The notes: generated from the letters alone by a model not told the origin. A stretch of DNA of 64,000 bases from Thermococcus sp. (GCA_027075325.1 JALTBN010000060.1:199179-263178); one strand, 5' to 3'; shown: positions 54,254-63,933, numbered from the stretch's first letter. A program made the numbers and translations.

Positions 54254-55284
54254 ATTTCATCCCCATGCTCCTCTTTCCACTCCGAGTATGCCTCCGTAAC
54301 CTCCCTGCGTCTGAAGGCGGGAACGGCGTCCTCGAATGGGTTGAACTTTTCCAGTTTCCTCTCATCGCTCCCGATGTATGTTGTAATGAAACCTACCTTT
54401 GAATGGAGACTGGAGGGAACGCGAAGGATCCTCTTCACGTCTATTGTTACCTTTCCGTCAAAATATGCCTTTGAGAACGTGCTGGAGAGTGCAAAAAGCT
54501 TCAGTATGCTCCTGTAACCTACACCTTTAGGGAACGCTGTGAGAAGCGCCTCCCTCACAAACTTGGAGTATATTTCCTCCCTCCTATCGATGATCTTCTC
54601 CGCCTGGGACTTTCCCAGTCCCGCGTTTAGGAGGTGGTTGGAGTTTATTCTCTTTATAAAGTACCCGAATCTGAGACGGAAGACCCTGAAGTATCCACTT
54701 GAAAGCATTATCCTTCTGCTCTGGACATCGTCAAATGTTACTTCCTCAGCAGCGCTGATGTACGCCAGGACTTTCTCCCTGGCCTTGGAGTCCATATCAA
54801 GGGCCCAGTCATCGAGGACCCTTATGTGGTATCCCCTTCCTGAGTAGATGACGTGAACGTCATCAAACCCAAAGTCCTCCTTCAGAACGATTAACGTATC
54901 TCTGGCGAGCTCCTTTGCGTCCTCAAGGCATATGGGACACACCTGGCCCGCGGGATGAAGATCCTGACACCTCCTGAGGGGAAGGTCCTTTGCGTCTATG
55001 TCGAAGACCAGCTCCGCTCCCAGCCATCCGCTCATCTCCCTGGGGTTCTCGTAGAGGGCGACGCTTGAGAAGGCCGCGTAGGGTGCGGTGGCCTTGATGT
55101 AGTCTTCGAGGTCCCTGACGTCATCAAAAGCATTTTTCCTGTCACTGGGGCCCTCACCTGTGTGGTCGAATCCAAATTCCCTCCTGGAGAGCGTCTCGGC
55201 CAGGAACTCCGGCAGCTTTTTTGCGCTCCATTCCCTCGTGTAGTATCGCTTTCTCTCCTCAGGTGTCGCTTCCCTGAACAGCAT
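54250..55284 (-). CDS. priS: DNA primase small (catalytic) subunit PriS
   Basis: Catalytic subunit of archaeal/eukaryotic-type primase, 344 residues. The metal-binding Asp pair is in LVFDIDAKDLPLR. The zinc-type cysteine/histidine cluster is CQDLHPAGQVCPIC, and SGRGYHIRVLD is the conserved His-containing motif. The start ATG 55284 has AGGTGAGG upstream. The gene overlaps the priL end by 26 bases. Confidence 0.96.
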   Translation of the reverse strand: MLFREATPEERKRYYTREWSAKKLPEFLAETLSRREFGFDHTGEGPSDRKNAFDDVRDLEDYIKATAPYAAFSSVALYENPREMSGWLGAELVFDIDAKDLPLRRCQDLHPAGQVCPICLEDAKELARDTLIVLKEDFGFDDVHVIYSGRGYHIRVLDDWALDMDSKAREKVLAYISAAEEVTFDDVQSRRIMLSSGYFRVFRLRFGYFIKRINSNHLLNAGLGKSQAEKIIDRREEIYSKFVREALLTAFPKGVGYRSILKLFALSSTFSKAYFDGKVTIDVKRILRVPSSLHSKVGFITTYIGSDERKLEKFNPFEDAVPAFRRREVTEAYSEWKEEHGDEM

Positions 55285-56485
55285 TCCCCTCACCTACCTC
55301 TTCTTTCGTGGGCCCTTCGCTTTCTCCGCCGCTCTCTGCCCTCAGTCTCCTGATGTAGTACGTCAGGGGGTTCTTCACTCCCCTACAGTATTTGTCCGGC
55401 CTGCAGAGTTCCGGGGCGTTGGCCCTTATCTTGTCGCAGTTTGGAGGGAAGTACCACGGCGTGTTTCCGCTGTCTTCAAGTGTGGGTCTGTCCGTGAATC
55501 CGAAGCCAAGGTGGTACCAGATGTTCTTCACCTCGTTGGGCTGATCCTCAAAGAGGGGCGGTTTGCACCGGTTTCCTGCCTCTATTATTACGGGGAGGAT
55601 CTCCTTCTCCACGACGCTGGGGTCGTTGACGCAGTCTTTTATTCTGACGTCCCTGCGGGGGGGATTGGGGCACAGGCGCGCGTAGCTGATGAAGCTGGTG
55701 AGAAGAACCGTTATGGCGTAGTTTCTCATGCCGCTGCCCACTCCTTCCATCGCCTTCTTTACGCATGGTGGGAAGAGGTCAAAGCGAAGGGGCTGGGCCC
55801 CTACGGAGCCCATCTTCTCTATTCTCTCCCTGAATTTCTCCCTCGCCAGCTCGCTCAGTCTTTCGTACAGCTCCCTGTAGAACCCAGGCAGTTCATCCCT
55901 TATCTCGTACAGCTTTCCGGCCGCCCTTTCAATGTTCGCCTCAAAGGCCCTCCTCCACAGTTTGATCAGGTCATCCCTCCGCAGGTACGCCCAGCCGTTT
56001 CTGATGTACACCTCCTTCAGGCTTCCGCTCCAGAGTGGAAGAAAGTGCCTGAGCCACATCTTGTATTCAACGCGGAGCTTTCTCCTGTCCTCCTCCGCCA
56101 GCTCACTGTAGCCGAGTCTCTCGATGATGTGTCTGTCCCTTCCTGGGATCTCCTCCTCTGAAATCTCGCGGACGTGGATTGAAAGCTCTTCGAGGCCGGT
56201 TGACCGCTTCATCCTCTCCAGGTAGATGGCGAGATTCTTCTCCTTCACGAGCTCCATCTCAAATCCGTATGGCGCGAAGGCCAGGGCACCGAGGAGGGCG
56301 TAGAATGAGAGGATATCCTTCCAGTCGTCCATCTCAATTAGCCCTTTGGATGGTTCTCCCTCCCAAGAAACCCGTGAGAGTGCATCCTCTATGGTGATGT
56401 AGGTTGGAATCCTGATCAGAAACTCACCCATGTTGCCAAACTCTTTGAGGCTCTCCCTGGCCTTTTTGCCAAAGGGGTCTAACAT
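55259..56485 (-). CDS. priL: DNA primase large subunit PriL
   Basis: Regulatory subunit that modulates PriS and carries a C-terminal 4Fe-4S cluster. The 408-residue protein has an N-terminal helical domain, then conserved cysteines in FPPCVKKAMEGV, YARLCPNPP, PPNCDKIRAN, ELCRPDKYC. ATG 56485 is chosen because a minus-strand TATA box GGTTTTATCG lies at 56519-56528 and GGGTGC precedes the start. The longer frame to 56593 would overlap the divergent promoter. priL, priS and the EamA gene form one operon. Confidence 0.94.
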   Translation of the reverse strand: MLDPFGKKARESLKEFGNMGEFLIRIPTYITIEDALSRVSWEGEPSKGLIEMDDWKDILSFYALLGALAFAPYGFEMELVKEKNLAIYLERMKRSTGLEELSIHVREISEEEIPGRDRHIIERLGYSELAEEDRRKLRVEYKMWLRHFLPLWSGSLKEVYIRNGWAYLRRDDLIKLWRRAFEANIERAAGKLYEIRDELPGFYRELYERLSELAREKFRERIEKMGSVGAQPLRFDLFPPCVKKAMEGVGSGMRNYAITVLLTSFISYARLCPNPPRRDVRIKDCVNDPSVVEKEILPVIIEAGNRCKPPLFEDQPNEVKNIWYHLGFGFTDRPTLEDSGNTPWYFPPNCDKIRANAPELCRPDKYCRGVKNPLTYYIRRLRAESGGESEGPTKEEVGEGNAVQGSDT

Positions 56486-56550
56486 CTGGTTTGCACCCGT
56501 AGGGGGTCTTCTCCCCCCGATAAAACCCTTTCGGGTTCCTGGGGAAAAGC

Positions 56551-56558
56551 TTAAATAT
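56551..56558 (+). promoter_or_regulatory. TATA box of the ACT-domain regulator
   Basis: TTAAATAT at 56551-56558 lies about 40 bases before ATG 56596. Its position between the two divergent start codons leaves about 110 bases for both promoters. Confidence 0.5.
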
Positions 56559-56595
56559 CCATTTCTACTCATAAATGGGTAAGAGGTGAACAAAG

Positions 56596-57189
56596 ATGAT
56601 GCTAATCCTGGAGGACTACTTCAAGAACTACCCCGCAAGAAAGAAGGTTGCTGAGTTCCTCTTTGAGAACGGCCTGAGTGTTAAAAAGGGTAGAATCTAC
56701 TTGAGGGATGTGGAGGTTCCAATAAGCGAGCTTGCAAGGATAATCGGCGTGAACAGGAAGATAGTCTACCATACCATCGAGTACATTGAGAAAACCTACC
56801 CGCTGAAGCTCATCTTCGAGAAGCTCAATCCGCTGCCGAGCCTCATTGATGTTGCCCCGCTGATGGGATGGGAGGTCCTTGAGATAGAACTCGATAAGGA
56901 CCTATACTTGAAGGCTTTTTCCAGCGTACTGGCACTCCTCGGTCAGCATGGTGTCAGGGTAACGGAAGTCTTCAGCAGAAACCTCCTTGAGGAGCCCACT
57001 AGGCTCTATCTGGTAATAGACGGAATCCTGCCGGTTGAAGCCTTCATCAGGATAAAGGAGGTAGAGGGATTTAAGAAGCTGATACTCCACACCCCTGAGA
57101 AGGACAAAGAAAAGTACGTGTGCAACTACTGTGAGGTAAAGTACTGTCCGCGCCGGGCGCTCCTTGAGAGGATCCGCTCTAACCGGTGA
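56596..57189 (+). CDS. HTH/ACT-domain regulator with C-terminal Cys motif
   Basis: A 197-residue archaeal regulator. Residues about 45-70 ([20 protein letters not shown]) form a helix-turn-helix. The middle ([19 protein letters not shown] onward) looks like ACT-type alpha/beta sequence. The C-terminus has [18 protein letters not shown] with three cysteines. It fits the group called 'regulator of amino acid metabolism with ACT domain'; the ligand and target are unknown. GAGGTGAAC precedes the start. It overlaps the convergent acylphosphatase by 11 bases. Confidence 0.78.
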   Translation: MMLILEDYFKNYPARKKVAEFLFENGLSVKKGRIYLRDVEVPISELARIIGVNRKIVYHTIEYIEKTYPLKLIFEKLNPLPSLIDVAPLMGWEVLEIELDKDLYLKAFSSVLALLGQHGVRVTEVFSRNLLEEPTRLYLVIDGILPVEAFIRIKEVEGFKKLILHTPEKDKEKYVCNYCEVKYCPRRALLERIRSNR

Positions 57190-57460
57190 CCCTAAATCCC
57201 GTTATACCCTCCGGTTCTTCCCATCTTATTTCCACCCTCGTTACTCTGGCCATCGGCGGCCCCTGGTGTGCCCAGCCGATGAGGGTCTCCACCCTCTCGG
57301 GTTCCCCTTCGATAACCGCCTCGACTGTTCCGTCGGGCAGGTTTCTGACCCATCCATGGACACCTAGCTTCTTTGCCTCCCTCTGCATGCTCCACCTGAA
57401 CCCCACTCCCTGAACGCGCCCGTATATCTTCAGGTGTGCCCTTATCCTTCCCTCGTCCAT
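57179..57460 (-). CDS. acyP: Acylphosphatase
   Basis: Hydrolyses carboxyl-phosphate bonds such as acetyl phosphate. The 93-residue protein has the phosphate-binding loop and catalytic Arg in [10 protein letters not shown] and the catalytic Asn in [15 protein letters not shown] 57460 has GGGATGGG upstream and gives the usual length of about 91 residues; the longer TTG form from 57472 adds only four residues. Confidence 0.95.
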   Translation of the reverse strand: MDEGRIRAHLKIYGRVQGVGFRWSMQREAKKLGVHGWVRNLPDGTVEAVIEGEPERVETLIGWAHQGPPMARVTRVEIRWEEPEGITGFRVTG

Positions 57461-57529
57461 CGCCCATCCCAACTGTTTTCATCCCGCAAGGAATTTAAGC
57501 TTTGCCTGCTAACAATCTACGGTGAGAGC

Positions 57530-57844
57530 ATGGAGGCGGTACTCGTTTACACGACCTTTCCCGACTGGGAGAGCGCGAAAAAAATCTCAAGGGAGGTTCT
57601 TGAGCGGAAGCTCGCGGTCTGTGCCAACATGCGCGAGCACGAGGCCATTTACTGGTGGGAGGGTGAGATAAAGGAGGAGAAAGAGGTGGGTGTTTTCTTC
57701 AAAACTGAGGTCAGCAAGTGGAAAGACCTCAGGAACGCTCTCCTTGAACTGCATCCCTACGAGACCCCTATGATATCGAGGGTAGACCTCGACAAGCTCA
57801 ACCGCGAGTACTCGGAGTGGATGGCACGGGTGCTCTTCGGATGA
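57530..57844 (+). CDS. cutA: CutA divalent-cation tolerance protein
   Basis: CutA is a trimeric, very stable protein of uncertain role, named for copper tolerance. The 104-residue chain is full length: [17 protein letters not shown], the helix [25 protein letters not shown] and [13 protein letters not shown] 57530 is fixed by GGTGAGAGC upstream and by the family's start. A TATA box ATTTAAGC is at 57493-57500. The stop overlaps the next ATG by four bases. Confidence 0.94.
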   Translation: MEAVLVYTTFPDWESAKKISREVLERKLAVCANMREHEAIYWWEGEIKEEKEVGVFFKTEVSKWKDLRNALLELHPYETPMISRVDLDKLNREYSEWMARVLFG

Positions 57845-58428
57845 TACGGAAGGTCAAGCCCCAGATAAGGGCCGTCGGCTTCGACGACGGAACCTTCTCC
57901 TTTTCCTCCAAGCTCGGTAGAGAAAAGACAATCCTAATCGGCGTCGTTATGAAGGGTTCTCAAGAAGTGGTCGGCGTTCTCTCGCGCTGGATAACTGTCG
58001 ACGGAAGAGACGCCACAGATGCTATGATAGATGCGGTTCTAAACTCCCGCTTCAAGGATCTGCGCGTCATCCTCCTGAAGGGAATAACCTACGGGGGCTT
58101 CAACGTAGTCGATGTGGAACGTTTGAACCGCGAGACGGGCCTCCCTGTTGTGGTTGTCATCAGAAAAAAGCCCAACCTTGTCGCCATGGAAAGCGCCCTA
58201 CGGAAGCACTTTCCCGATGCAGAAGAGCGCATTGAACTCCTTAGGAAGGCGCCACCGCTCGCTGAACTCCTCCCTGGGAAGCTCTACATCCAGGCGGCCG
58301 GCGTCGATGAGAGAACCGCGGAGGAAATAGTCAGGGTAACCACCAAAACGGGCCTCCTTCCAGAGCCTCTCAGGCTGGCCCACATGATAGCCTCGGCTGT
58401 GATGACCGGCGAGAGCACGAGGGAGTAG
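57841..58428 (+). CDS. DUF99 (UPF0215, endonuclease V-like) protein
   Basis: A 195-residue protein of the DUF99/UPF0215 family, distantly related to endonuclease V. The family marks are [10 protein letters not shown] at the start, [32 protein letters not shown] and VVVIRKKPN. Whether it cuts nucleic acid is not known. It shares four bases (ATGA) with cutA, so the two are coupled. Confidence 0.87.
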   Translation: MIRKVKPQIRAVGFDDGTFSFSSKLGREKTILIGVVMKGSQEVVGVLSRWITVDGRDATDAMIDAVLNSRFKDLRVILLKGITYGGFNVVDVERLNRETGLPVVVVIRKKPNLVAMESALRKHFPDAEERIELLRKAPPLAELLPGKLYIQAAGVDERTAEEIVRVTTKTGLLPEPLRLAHMIASAVMTGESTRE

Positions 58429-58439
58429 GTTTATAAGCC
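58428..58439 (+). promoter_or_regulatory. TATA box of the second C/D-box sRNA
   Basis: GGTTTATAAGCC (58428-58439), over the DUF99 stop codon, predicts transcription from about 58459, immediately ahead of box C. This supports an RNA gene here. Confidence 0.55.
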
Positions 58440-58459
58440 CGCGGAAAAAGAGGGAGACG

Positions 58460-58520
58460 ACCGATGATGGCAACAGGGTAGCTACCGAATCTTGATGTGG
58501 AAGCCGTTCCAGTCTGAGGT
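58460..58520 (+). ncRNA. C/D-box sRNA-like gene
   Basis: Box C is ATGATGG (58464-58470), box D' is CCGA (58485-58488, one base off CTGA), box C' is TTGATGT (58492-58498) and box D is CTGA (58514-58517). Guides are 14 bases (58471-58484) and 15 bases (58499-58513). A TATA box lies about 30 bases upstream. The boxes are slightly degenerate, so confidence is lower than for the one at 21000. The 3' end may run into the end of the convergent Usp gene. Confidence 0.6.
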
Positions 58521-58521
58521 C

Positions 58522-59367
58522 TCATTCGCACGGCACTAAGAGAACCGGGAGCTTTGAGTCCCTTATCACCCTCTCCGCGGTTGAACCGAGGAGCAGGTCC
58601 TTTATGAAGCTCCTGCCCTTCTTTCCGAGCACTATAAGCGTGGAGTTCTTGGCGAGGGAAGTGCCTATTATCGCCTGACTCGCCGTTCCTACCATCACCT
58701 CGATTTCGAAGCTCTCTCCAAGGCCCTTCGCCGACTTCTCTAAGTTCTTCTTAGCCACGGCCATGTTGTGCTCGAGTTCCTCAACCCCGCCGTAGTCAAC
58801 GGAGTGGAACAAAATACCTCCTTTTACAAGCTCCCTGAACTTCCTGACCGTCTGGATCAGCTTGACGGAGCACCGTGAGAAGTCCAGAGCCACGAGGGGC
58901 CTCTCAAACATCCGCTCGCAGTCGCCGGAGAACTCGAACTTTTCGCCCTTCTGGGTGTACTTCAGGAGGAGAACCGGCTTCTTCGCGGCCCTCGCGAGGT
59001 TCGATGCCGTGCTTCCAACGAACATGCGCCGCCAGATGTTCTCTCCCATGCTGGGTATCACTATAAGCTCCGCCCCCACTTCCTCAGCCGCTTCCGCTAT
59101 CTCTATCGATGGGATGCCTATCCTCACGTCCGCCTTTACCCTGGTTCCCCCTCCGCACTTCTCCTCCGTCTCTCTCGCGAGCTTCTCAAGTTTCTCCCTG
59201 TAAATCCCTTCAAGCTCAAAGGCCTCGAACTCGGCCATGGTTATGTCGACGACGTTGAGCAGGTAAAGCTCCTTGATCCCAAGCTTTGCGAGCTTAGGTA
59301 TGCACTCGCGAAGGGCATGGAGAGAGACCTCCGAGAAATCAGTAGGGTACAAAACTCTCTCAAACAC
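58522..59367 (-). CDS. Tandem universal stress protein (UspA family)
   Basis: A 281-residue protein of two Usp domains. Domain 1 (FERVLYPTDFSEVSLHAL ... IVIPSMGENIWRRMFVGSTA) and domain 2 (RPLVALDFSRCSVKLI ... LIVLGKKGRSFIKDLLLGST) each end with the G-x-x-[R/K]-x9-G-S/T ATP-type motif, in degenerate form in domain 1. The chain ends with LPVLLVPCE. GTG 59367 is chosen because GAGGTGA lies five bases upstream. The signal it responds to is unknown. Confidence 0.88.
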   Translation of the reverse strand: MFERVLYPTDFSEVSLHALRECIPKLAKLGIKELYLLNVVDITMAEFEAFELEGIYREKLEKLARETEEKCGGGTRVKADVRIGIPSIEIAEAAEEVGAELIVIPSMGENIWRRMFVGSTASNLARAAKKPVLLLKYTQKGEKFEFSGDCERMFERPLVALDFSRCSVKLIQTVRKFRELVKGGILFHSVDYGGVEELEHNMAVAKKNLEKSAKGLGESFEIEVMVGTASQAIIGTSLAKNSTLIVLGKKGRSFIKDLLLGSTAERVIRDSKLPVLLVPCE

Positions 59368-59469
59368 CACGGTCACCTCAGTATTAATTTGTACGTCAAT
59401 GCTTATTACAGTTGCCTATGTATTGGAAAGGATTATAACGCCCAGATCCAAGTTTGAACGGTGATCGCT

Positions 59470-60666
59470 GTGGTCAAGAGGGTTCACATCTTCGACTGGC
59501 ATAAGGAGCACGCGAAGAAGGTCGAGGAGTTCGCAGGCTGGGAGATGCCCATCTGGTACTCGAGCATAAAGGAGGAGCACCTGGCAGTTAGAAACGGCGT
59601 CGGAATCTTCGACGTGTCCCACATGGGCGAGTTCATCTTCCGCGGTAAGGACGCTTTAGAGTTCCTCCAGTACGTCACGACGAACGACATAAGCAAGCCC
59701 CCCGCGATAAGCGGAACCTACACCCTCGTTCTCAACGAGCGCGGCGCTGTAAAGGACGAGACTTTAGTTTTCAACATGGGGAACGATACTTACATGATGG
59801 TCTGCGACAGCGATGCCTTCGAGAAGCTCGAGGCCTGGTTCAACGCGATTAAGAGGGGCATCGAGAAGTTCGGCGAGCTTGACCTTGAGATAGAGAACAA
59901 GACCTACGACATGGTCATGTTCTCAATCCAGGGCCCGAAGGCGAGGGACCTCGCCAAGGAGCTCTTCGGCATAGACATCAACGACCTCTGGTGGTTCCAG
60001 GCCAAGGAGGTCGAACTCGACGGGATAAAGATGCTCCTCTCGAGGAGCGGCTACACCGGCGAGAACGGCTGGGAAATCTACTTCGAGGACGCCAACCCGT
60101 ATCATCCAGATCCGTCCAAGAGGGGCGAACCGGAGAAGGCCCTCCACGTCTGGAAGACCATCCTTGAGGCAGGGGAGCAGTACGGCATAAGGCCCGCTGG
60201 ACTGGGAGCGAGGGACACGCTTCGCCTTGAGGCCGGATACACCCTCTACGGCAACGAGACCAAGGAGAAACAACTCCTCAGCACCGACATCGACGAAGTC
60301 ACCCCGCTCCAGGCCAACCTCGACTTCGCACTCTTCTGGGACAAGGAGTTCATAGGAAAGGAGGCACTCCTGAAGCAGAGGGAGCGCGGACTGCCCAGCA
60401 AGATGATCCACTTCAAGATGGTCGACAAGGGCATCCCGAGGGAGGGCTACAAGGTCTACGCGAACGGCGAACTCATAGGAGAGGTCACCAGCGGAACGCT
60501 CTCGCCGCTCCTTGGAATAGGTATCGGAATAGCCTTCGTGAAGCCTGAGTACGCGAAGCCCGGCGTGGAAATCGAGGTCGAGATAAGGGGCAAGCCCAAG
60601 AAGGCTGTAACAGTAATCCCACCCTTCTACGATCCCAAGAAGTACGGAGCCTTTAGGGAGGAGTGA
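59470..60666 (+). CDS. gcvT: Aminomethyltransferase (glycine cleavage T protein)
   Basis: T protein of the glycine cleavage system: moves the aminomethyl unit from H protein to tetrahydrofolate or tetrahydropterin. The 398-residue protein has [19 protein letters not shown] with the catalytic region, and [14 protein letters not shown], plus the C-terminal domain [19 protein letters not shown] 59470 follows GGTGATCG, so the longer form from 59461 is rejected. Other gcv genes are not in the window. Confidence 0.95.
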   Translation: MVKRVHIFDWHKEHAKKVEEFAGWEMPIWYSSIKEEHLAVRNGVGIFDVSHMGEFIFRGKDALEFLQYVTTNDISKPPAISGTYTLVLNERGAVKDETLVFNMGNDTYMMVCDSDAFEKLEAWFNAIKRGIEKFGELDLEIENKTYDMVMFSIQGPKARDLAKELFGIDINDLWWFQAKEVELDGIKMLLSRSGYTGENGWEIYFEDANPYHPDPSKRGEPEKALHVWKTILEAGEQYGIRPAGLGARDTLRLEAGYTLYGNETKEKQLLSTDIDEVTPLQANLDFALFWDKEFIGKEALLKQRERGLPSKMIHFKMVDKGIPREGYKVYANGELIGEVTSGTLSPLLGIGIGIAFVKPEYAKPGVEIEVEIRGKPKKAVTVIPPFYDPKKYGAFREE

Positions 60667-60770
60667 TTCCTCCCCTTATTTCCAAATTCTATCTCCTAAC
60701 CTTTCCCCCTCACCCCAAAGGCTTATAGGTAACGGGGGCGTGACCTCTTATCCTTCTCTGAAGAGCAAAT

Positions 60771-60779
60771 CTTTTTAAG
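60771..60779 (+). promoter_or_regulatory. TATA box of the AT-rich orphan gene
   Basis: CTTTTTAAG at 60771-60779 predicts a start near 60800, which excludes TTG 60784 and ATG 60793 as start codons and fits ATG 60814. Confidence 0.55.
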
Positions 60780-60813
60780 AGCTTTGGGGGTAATGCTATG
60801 TGGTGGACTAATT

Positions 60814-62919
60814 ATGGAGTTCTCGGACTATCTGTTTGAGCTTATGGCCAAGTTACCACCACGAGTATCTCTCGATGGATACTGGCGTATCTTACAGGTA
60901 ATAGACTTTGGTTTGACCGATTGTCAGGATGTATACAAGGTAAACTTGAGCAGAGAGTGGCTAGCCTTAGATAAGCTCCCAGAGAATGCCTGGAAAGTGA
61001 TTATAGATGATATTCTAACGTTGCTCGTGGAAGCAAACCTCGTGAAAATTAGCAGTTGTGGTGGTTACAAGAAAACTGAAGACTTGGAGGAAATTTATAA
61101 ATTGCTTAACGCCTGCATAAGAGACGCTAATTCTACCCATAGACTAGTTGCATGGGCATTGCTACGCTTTTTAAAGTCTGGAAATCGAGACGTTGAAGTG
61201 GAGGATATAATCCGGGAAATTTCCTATCCGGATGAAGTGTACGAATCCCTTCTTGAAGATGGTCCCCATACGGATAACACTTCAATGAGCAAACAATTTC
61301 TCTTACTTGGCCCTAGGGAGAGGATTGTATATGTCTCAAAAAAACTGGGTAAAAGCATAGACTCAATGGGTCCAAGCGATATTGTAACAGAGATCAGGAA
61401 GTTTGAGAAGCAAGAGATCCTAAAAATACTTGCAAGTTCTAAGTTTGATGAATTAACACCCTCTCAACTTGAATCATTAATAGTGAGGGAGTTATGGACA
61501 TGCTATGGAAAGATATGGCCATTTTTTGGTATTATAATTGTGCGTGATAGATACTTTAAATTGTTCCGAGGGCAATCCTCGGCCCTTTATGTGGACGTGC
61601 CTAATGGGGTAATCAAGGCTGTTGTTAATCATCTCTCCGAACTTAGCGATACTGAAAATGACCTCGACGCCTTTTATACTCAAGCCTGTGAGTCCTTAAA
61701 GATAGCCAATGAAAGTCTGAATAAGCAGGGGATATCATGGCTGGGGTTTTCATTGAGAACAAACAAATTCATGAAAAAGCCATATGGCCTTAAAGTTTCA
61801 ATTAACTGGCCGGAGTTTGTTGAGTTCATTGGCAGGTTTTCAGCCTCAGATGGGGCGATATGGAAGAAATATGAGTACATCTCAGCGTGTCGTCTCCCAG
61901 CCCTCAGAATGCTGTCCAGAAGCGTTGCTAAGGGGGATACGGATCAAAAGGATTATTTTGAAGGGATACAGAAAAAAGTCAAGAGTATATGCAGAAGTGA
62001 TTTAGAGGGAATTAACGCTCAGTTGAAAGAGATTAAGAACTTGCTTGTCCAGTTGCAGAAAAAGAGCTGGCGGGTTATGGGCAAAATTAACATACCTCTC
62101 TCAGTCGCATTTTATATCCCTGAGGCCATTGCTCTTGTCGATACAATAAATGAGATAGCTAAGAAAGGTCTATTCCCAAGTGCGTACCGAGAGATTAGGA
62201 ACTTCTTAGAAAACCTGAGCTGGACTTTGTTTGGTGATTATCTCGCTCTCGAATGCTATCGCAGACATAAAGATACAAACATATGCGCCGACAACTGTGC
62301 ACTAACTGTATCAAAGGGGTGGTACGAGTGGGCTAGGAAGAACAAAGGCACTATAAATATTAGAGCGGCCAGGGAAAAAATAAACAAGGAGATTCATGAA
62401 CCACTGAAATCGTGGTGGAACCTGCCTGGAAAAGATAGGTTCTGGAGTATCTTAATGTCGACATTGACATATCCTTCATTTGTTCTCCTTTTTGGGAAGA
62501 AGATTGAAAACGAAAACCTTCCTCAAGAGATTCCATGTTATTTAACCGATAACCAGATAACTCCGCATGCTATTAGGGACTTTGAATTACTCGGCAGAGA
62601 ACTTGGAGTTTCACATCCCTTGGAATTCGGCATGAATTTGGCTGAAAAAGCTATAGCTGACAAATCGGCGTTCATCCTACCCCCATATCCAACAAACGAT
62701 TTTGTTATTGCTACTGTGGAGAAGTGGTTCAATATTAAAGGCCTGAACAGGAAATATGAGGAATACAGCGCTTTTGTCCACTCCTACCCTCAGTCTTGGG
62801 TTGCCTTTCCATTTTCGTCTGTTATTGAGGTAAAGGCATTTAAAAAAGAGCTTGGGGATATTAGATCAATCATCGAAATGGCTTCAAGGAAATATGCAGA
62901 CCTTCTCAAAACCAAGTGA
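60814..62919 (+). CDS. Large AT-rich orphan protein, unknown function
   Basis: A 701-residue protein with no recognised domain. It is predicted soluble and largely helical, with scattered Cys residues and no signal peptide. Two segments recall HEPN-type sequences: CIRDANSTH at 101-109 (Arg followed by His six residues later) and SAYREIRNFLENLSWTLF at 456-473. Both are weak. Base composition is visibly AT-richer than every neighbour, with many AAA, ATA, TTA and AGA codons, which suggests recent acquisition. It has its own TATA box and GGTGG before ATG 60814, so it is probably expressed. It may be a defence-type or mobile-element gene; this is inference. Confidence 0.7.
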   Translation: MEFSDYLFELMAKLPPRVSLDGYWRILQVIDFGLTDCQDVYKVNLSREWLALDKLPENAWKVIIDDILTLLVEANLVKISSCGGYKKTEDLEEIYKLLNACIRDANSTHRLVAWALLRFLKSGNRDVEVEDIIREISYPDEVYESLLEDGPHTDNTSMSKQFLLLGPRERIVYVSKKLGKSIDSMGPSDIVTEIRKFEKQEILKILASSKFDELTPSQLESLIVRELWTCYGKIWPFFGIIIVRDRYFKLFRGQSSALYVDVPNGVIKAVVNHLSELSDTENDLDAFYTQACESLKIANESLNKQGISWLGFSLRTNKFMKKPYGLKVSINWPEFVEFIGRFSASDGAIWKKYEYISACRLPALRMLSRSVAKGDTDQKDYFEGIQKKVKSICRSDLEGINAQLKEIKNLLVQLQKKSWRVMGKINIPLSVAFYIPEAIALVDTINEIAKKGLFPSAYREIRNFLENLSWTLFGDYLALECYRRHKDTNICADNCALTVSKGWYEWARKNKGTINIRAAREKINKEIHEPLKSWWNLPGKDRFWSILMSTLTYPSFVLLFGKKIENENLPQEIPCYLTDNQITPHAIRDFELLGRELGVSHPLEFGMNLAEKAIADKSAFILPPYPTNDFVIATVEKWFNIKGLNRKYEEYSAFVHSYPQSWVAFPFSSVIEVKAFKKELGDIRSIIEMASRKYADLLKTK

Positions 62920-62948
62920 TTTTTAAATCCCCGTTTCCTTCTTTTTCT

Positions 62949-63779
62949 ATGTCCAAAAAGCACGCCGTCGGTGCGGTACTGCTCTGGTCAACGGTCGCTA
63001 GTGCCTTCAAGCTCTCGCTGCGCTACATGAGCCCCCTTCAGCTGCTCTTCTACGCTTCCCTGACCTCGCTCATCGTATTTGGCCTTCTCTACTCCCGCGA
63101 ATTCTCGCCGAGGAAAGAAAACCTCCGCTCGACCTATCTCGGCCTGATAAACCCCCTCCTCTACTACACCGTCCTCTTCTCCGCCTACGACAGGCTTCCG
63201 GCACAGGAGGCTCAAGCTTTGAACTACACATGGCCGCTGATGCTCGTTTTTCTCTCAATTCCCCTCCTCGGAAAGAGGCCTGGAGTAAAGATAGTGCTGG
63301 GACTTTCAATCGGCTTCCTTGGGGCGCTGGTCGTGGCCACGAAAGGAAACGTAACCGGCTTGAACTTCTCGGACCCGATTGGTGTCACCCTCGGTCTCGG
63401 GAGCGCGGTGATATGGGCCACCTACTGGCTTCTGAACCTGAGGGACGAGAGGCCGCTCGTAGAGAAGATGTTCTGGAACTTCCTCTTCGGGTTCACTTAC
63501 GTTTCGGTGGTTCTCGCACTCTCGGGCGGGCTTGCCGTTCCGCCCCTTAGGGGTCTCGTCGGAGCGGTTTACGTCGGCCTCTTCGAGATGGGGGTTACCT
63601 TCCTCCTCTGGTACAGGGCGGTTGAAAGTGACATGGCCTTTGCCTTGAACCTGGCCTACCTCGTGCCCTTCCTGAGCCTCTTCTTCATTTCCTCCGTAGT
63701 GGGTGAGAGCATAGCGCCCGCGACCGTTCTTGGGCTGGCGATGATAGTCGGGGGCATAATATTAGGGAAGGGCGGTTAA
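62949..63779 (+). CDS. EamA/DMT-family transporter, leaderless transcript likely
   Basis: A 276-residue protein with ten membrane segments (GAVLLWSTVASAFKLSL, VIWATYWLLNLRDERP mark the repeats). It is the third EamA protein in the window and is not closely similar to the others. The TATA box TTTTAAAT (62921-62928) lies about 26 bases before ATG 62949, so the transcript is probably leaderless. The upstream extension to 62916 overlaps the orphan's stop and is rejected. Confidence 0.87.
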   Translation: MSKKHAVGAVLLWSTVASAFKLSLRYMSPLQLLFYASLTSLIVFGLLYSREFSPRKENLRSTYLGLINPLLYYTVLFSAYDRLPAQEAQALNYTWPLMLVFLSIPLLGKRPGVKIVLGLSIGFLGALVVATKGNVTGLNFSDPIGVTLGLGSAVIWATYWLLNLRDERPLVEKMFWNFLFGFTYVSVVLALSGGLAVPPLRGLVGAVYVGLFEMGVTFLLWYRAVESDMAFALNLAYLVPFLSLFFISSVVGESIAPATVLGLAMIVGGIILGKGG

Positions 63780-63834
63780 GAGGAGCAAGGAGTGAATTTT
63801 GGTTGTTCTTTTGTCTTTTTAAGCAGAGGGCTTT

Positions 63835-63933
63835 AATTTCCTGCCAGCGCTTGCCTTGTAAACAAACTTTGTATTCAGCCTTTAAGGAAGGCTGGCGAAA
63901 AATTGTCCTTCTCATAAAACTGGCAGAAAAATT
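63835..63933. repeat. Three copies of a CTGGC(A/G)-AAAAATT motif in the final intergenic stretch
   Basis: The stretch after the EamA gene (63780-63980) carries CTGGCAGGAAATT on the minus strand (63835-63847), CTGGCGAAAAATT (63892-63904) and CTGGCAGAAAAATT (63920-63933). The second and third are direct repeats 28 bases apart. Similar words (CTGGCGAAAAGT, CTGGCAAAGTTT) occur on the minus strand within 28295-28352. Nothing else is recognised in this stretch. Confidence 0.45.

Noticed and set aside
62949..63779. The three EamA transporters as a recent amplification
   Set aside because: The copies at 48.2, 53.4 and 62.9 kb differ throughout and share only family motifs, so they are ordinary paralogues of a large family.
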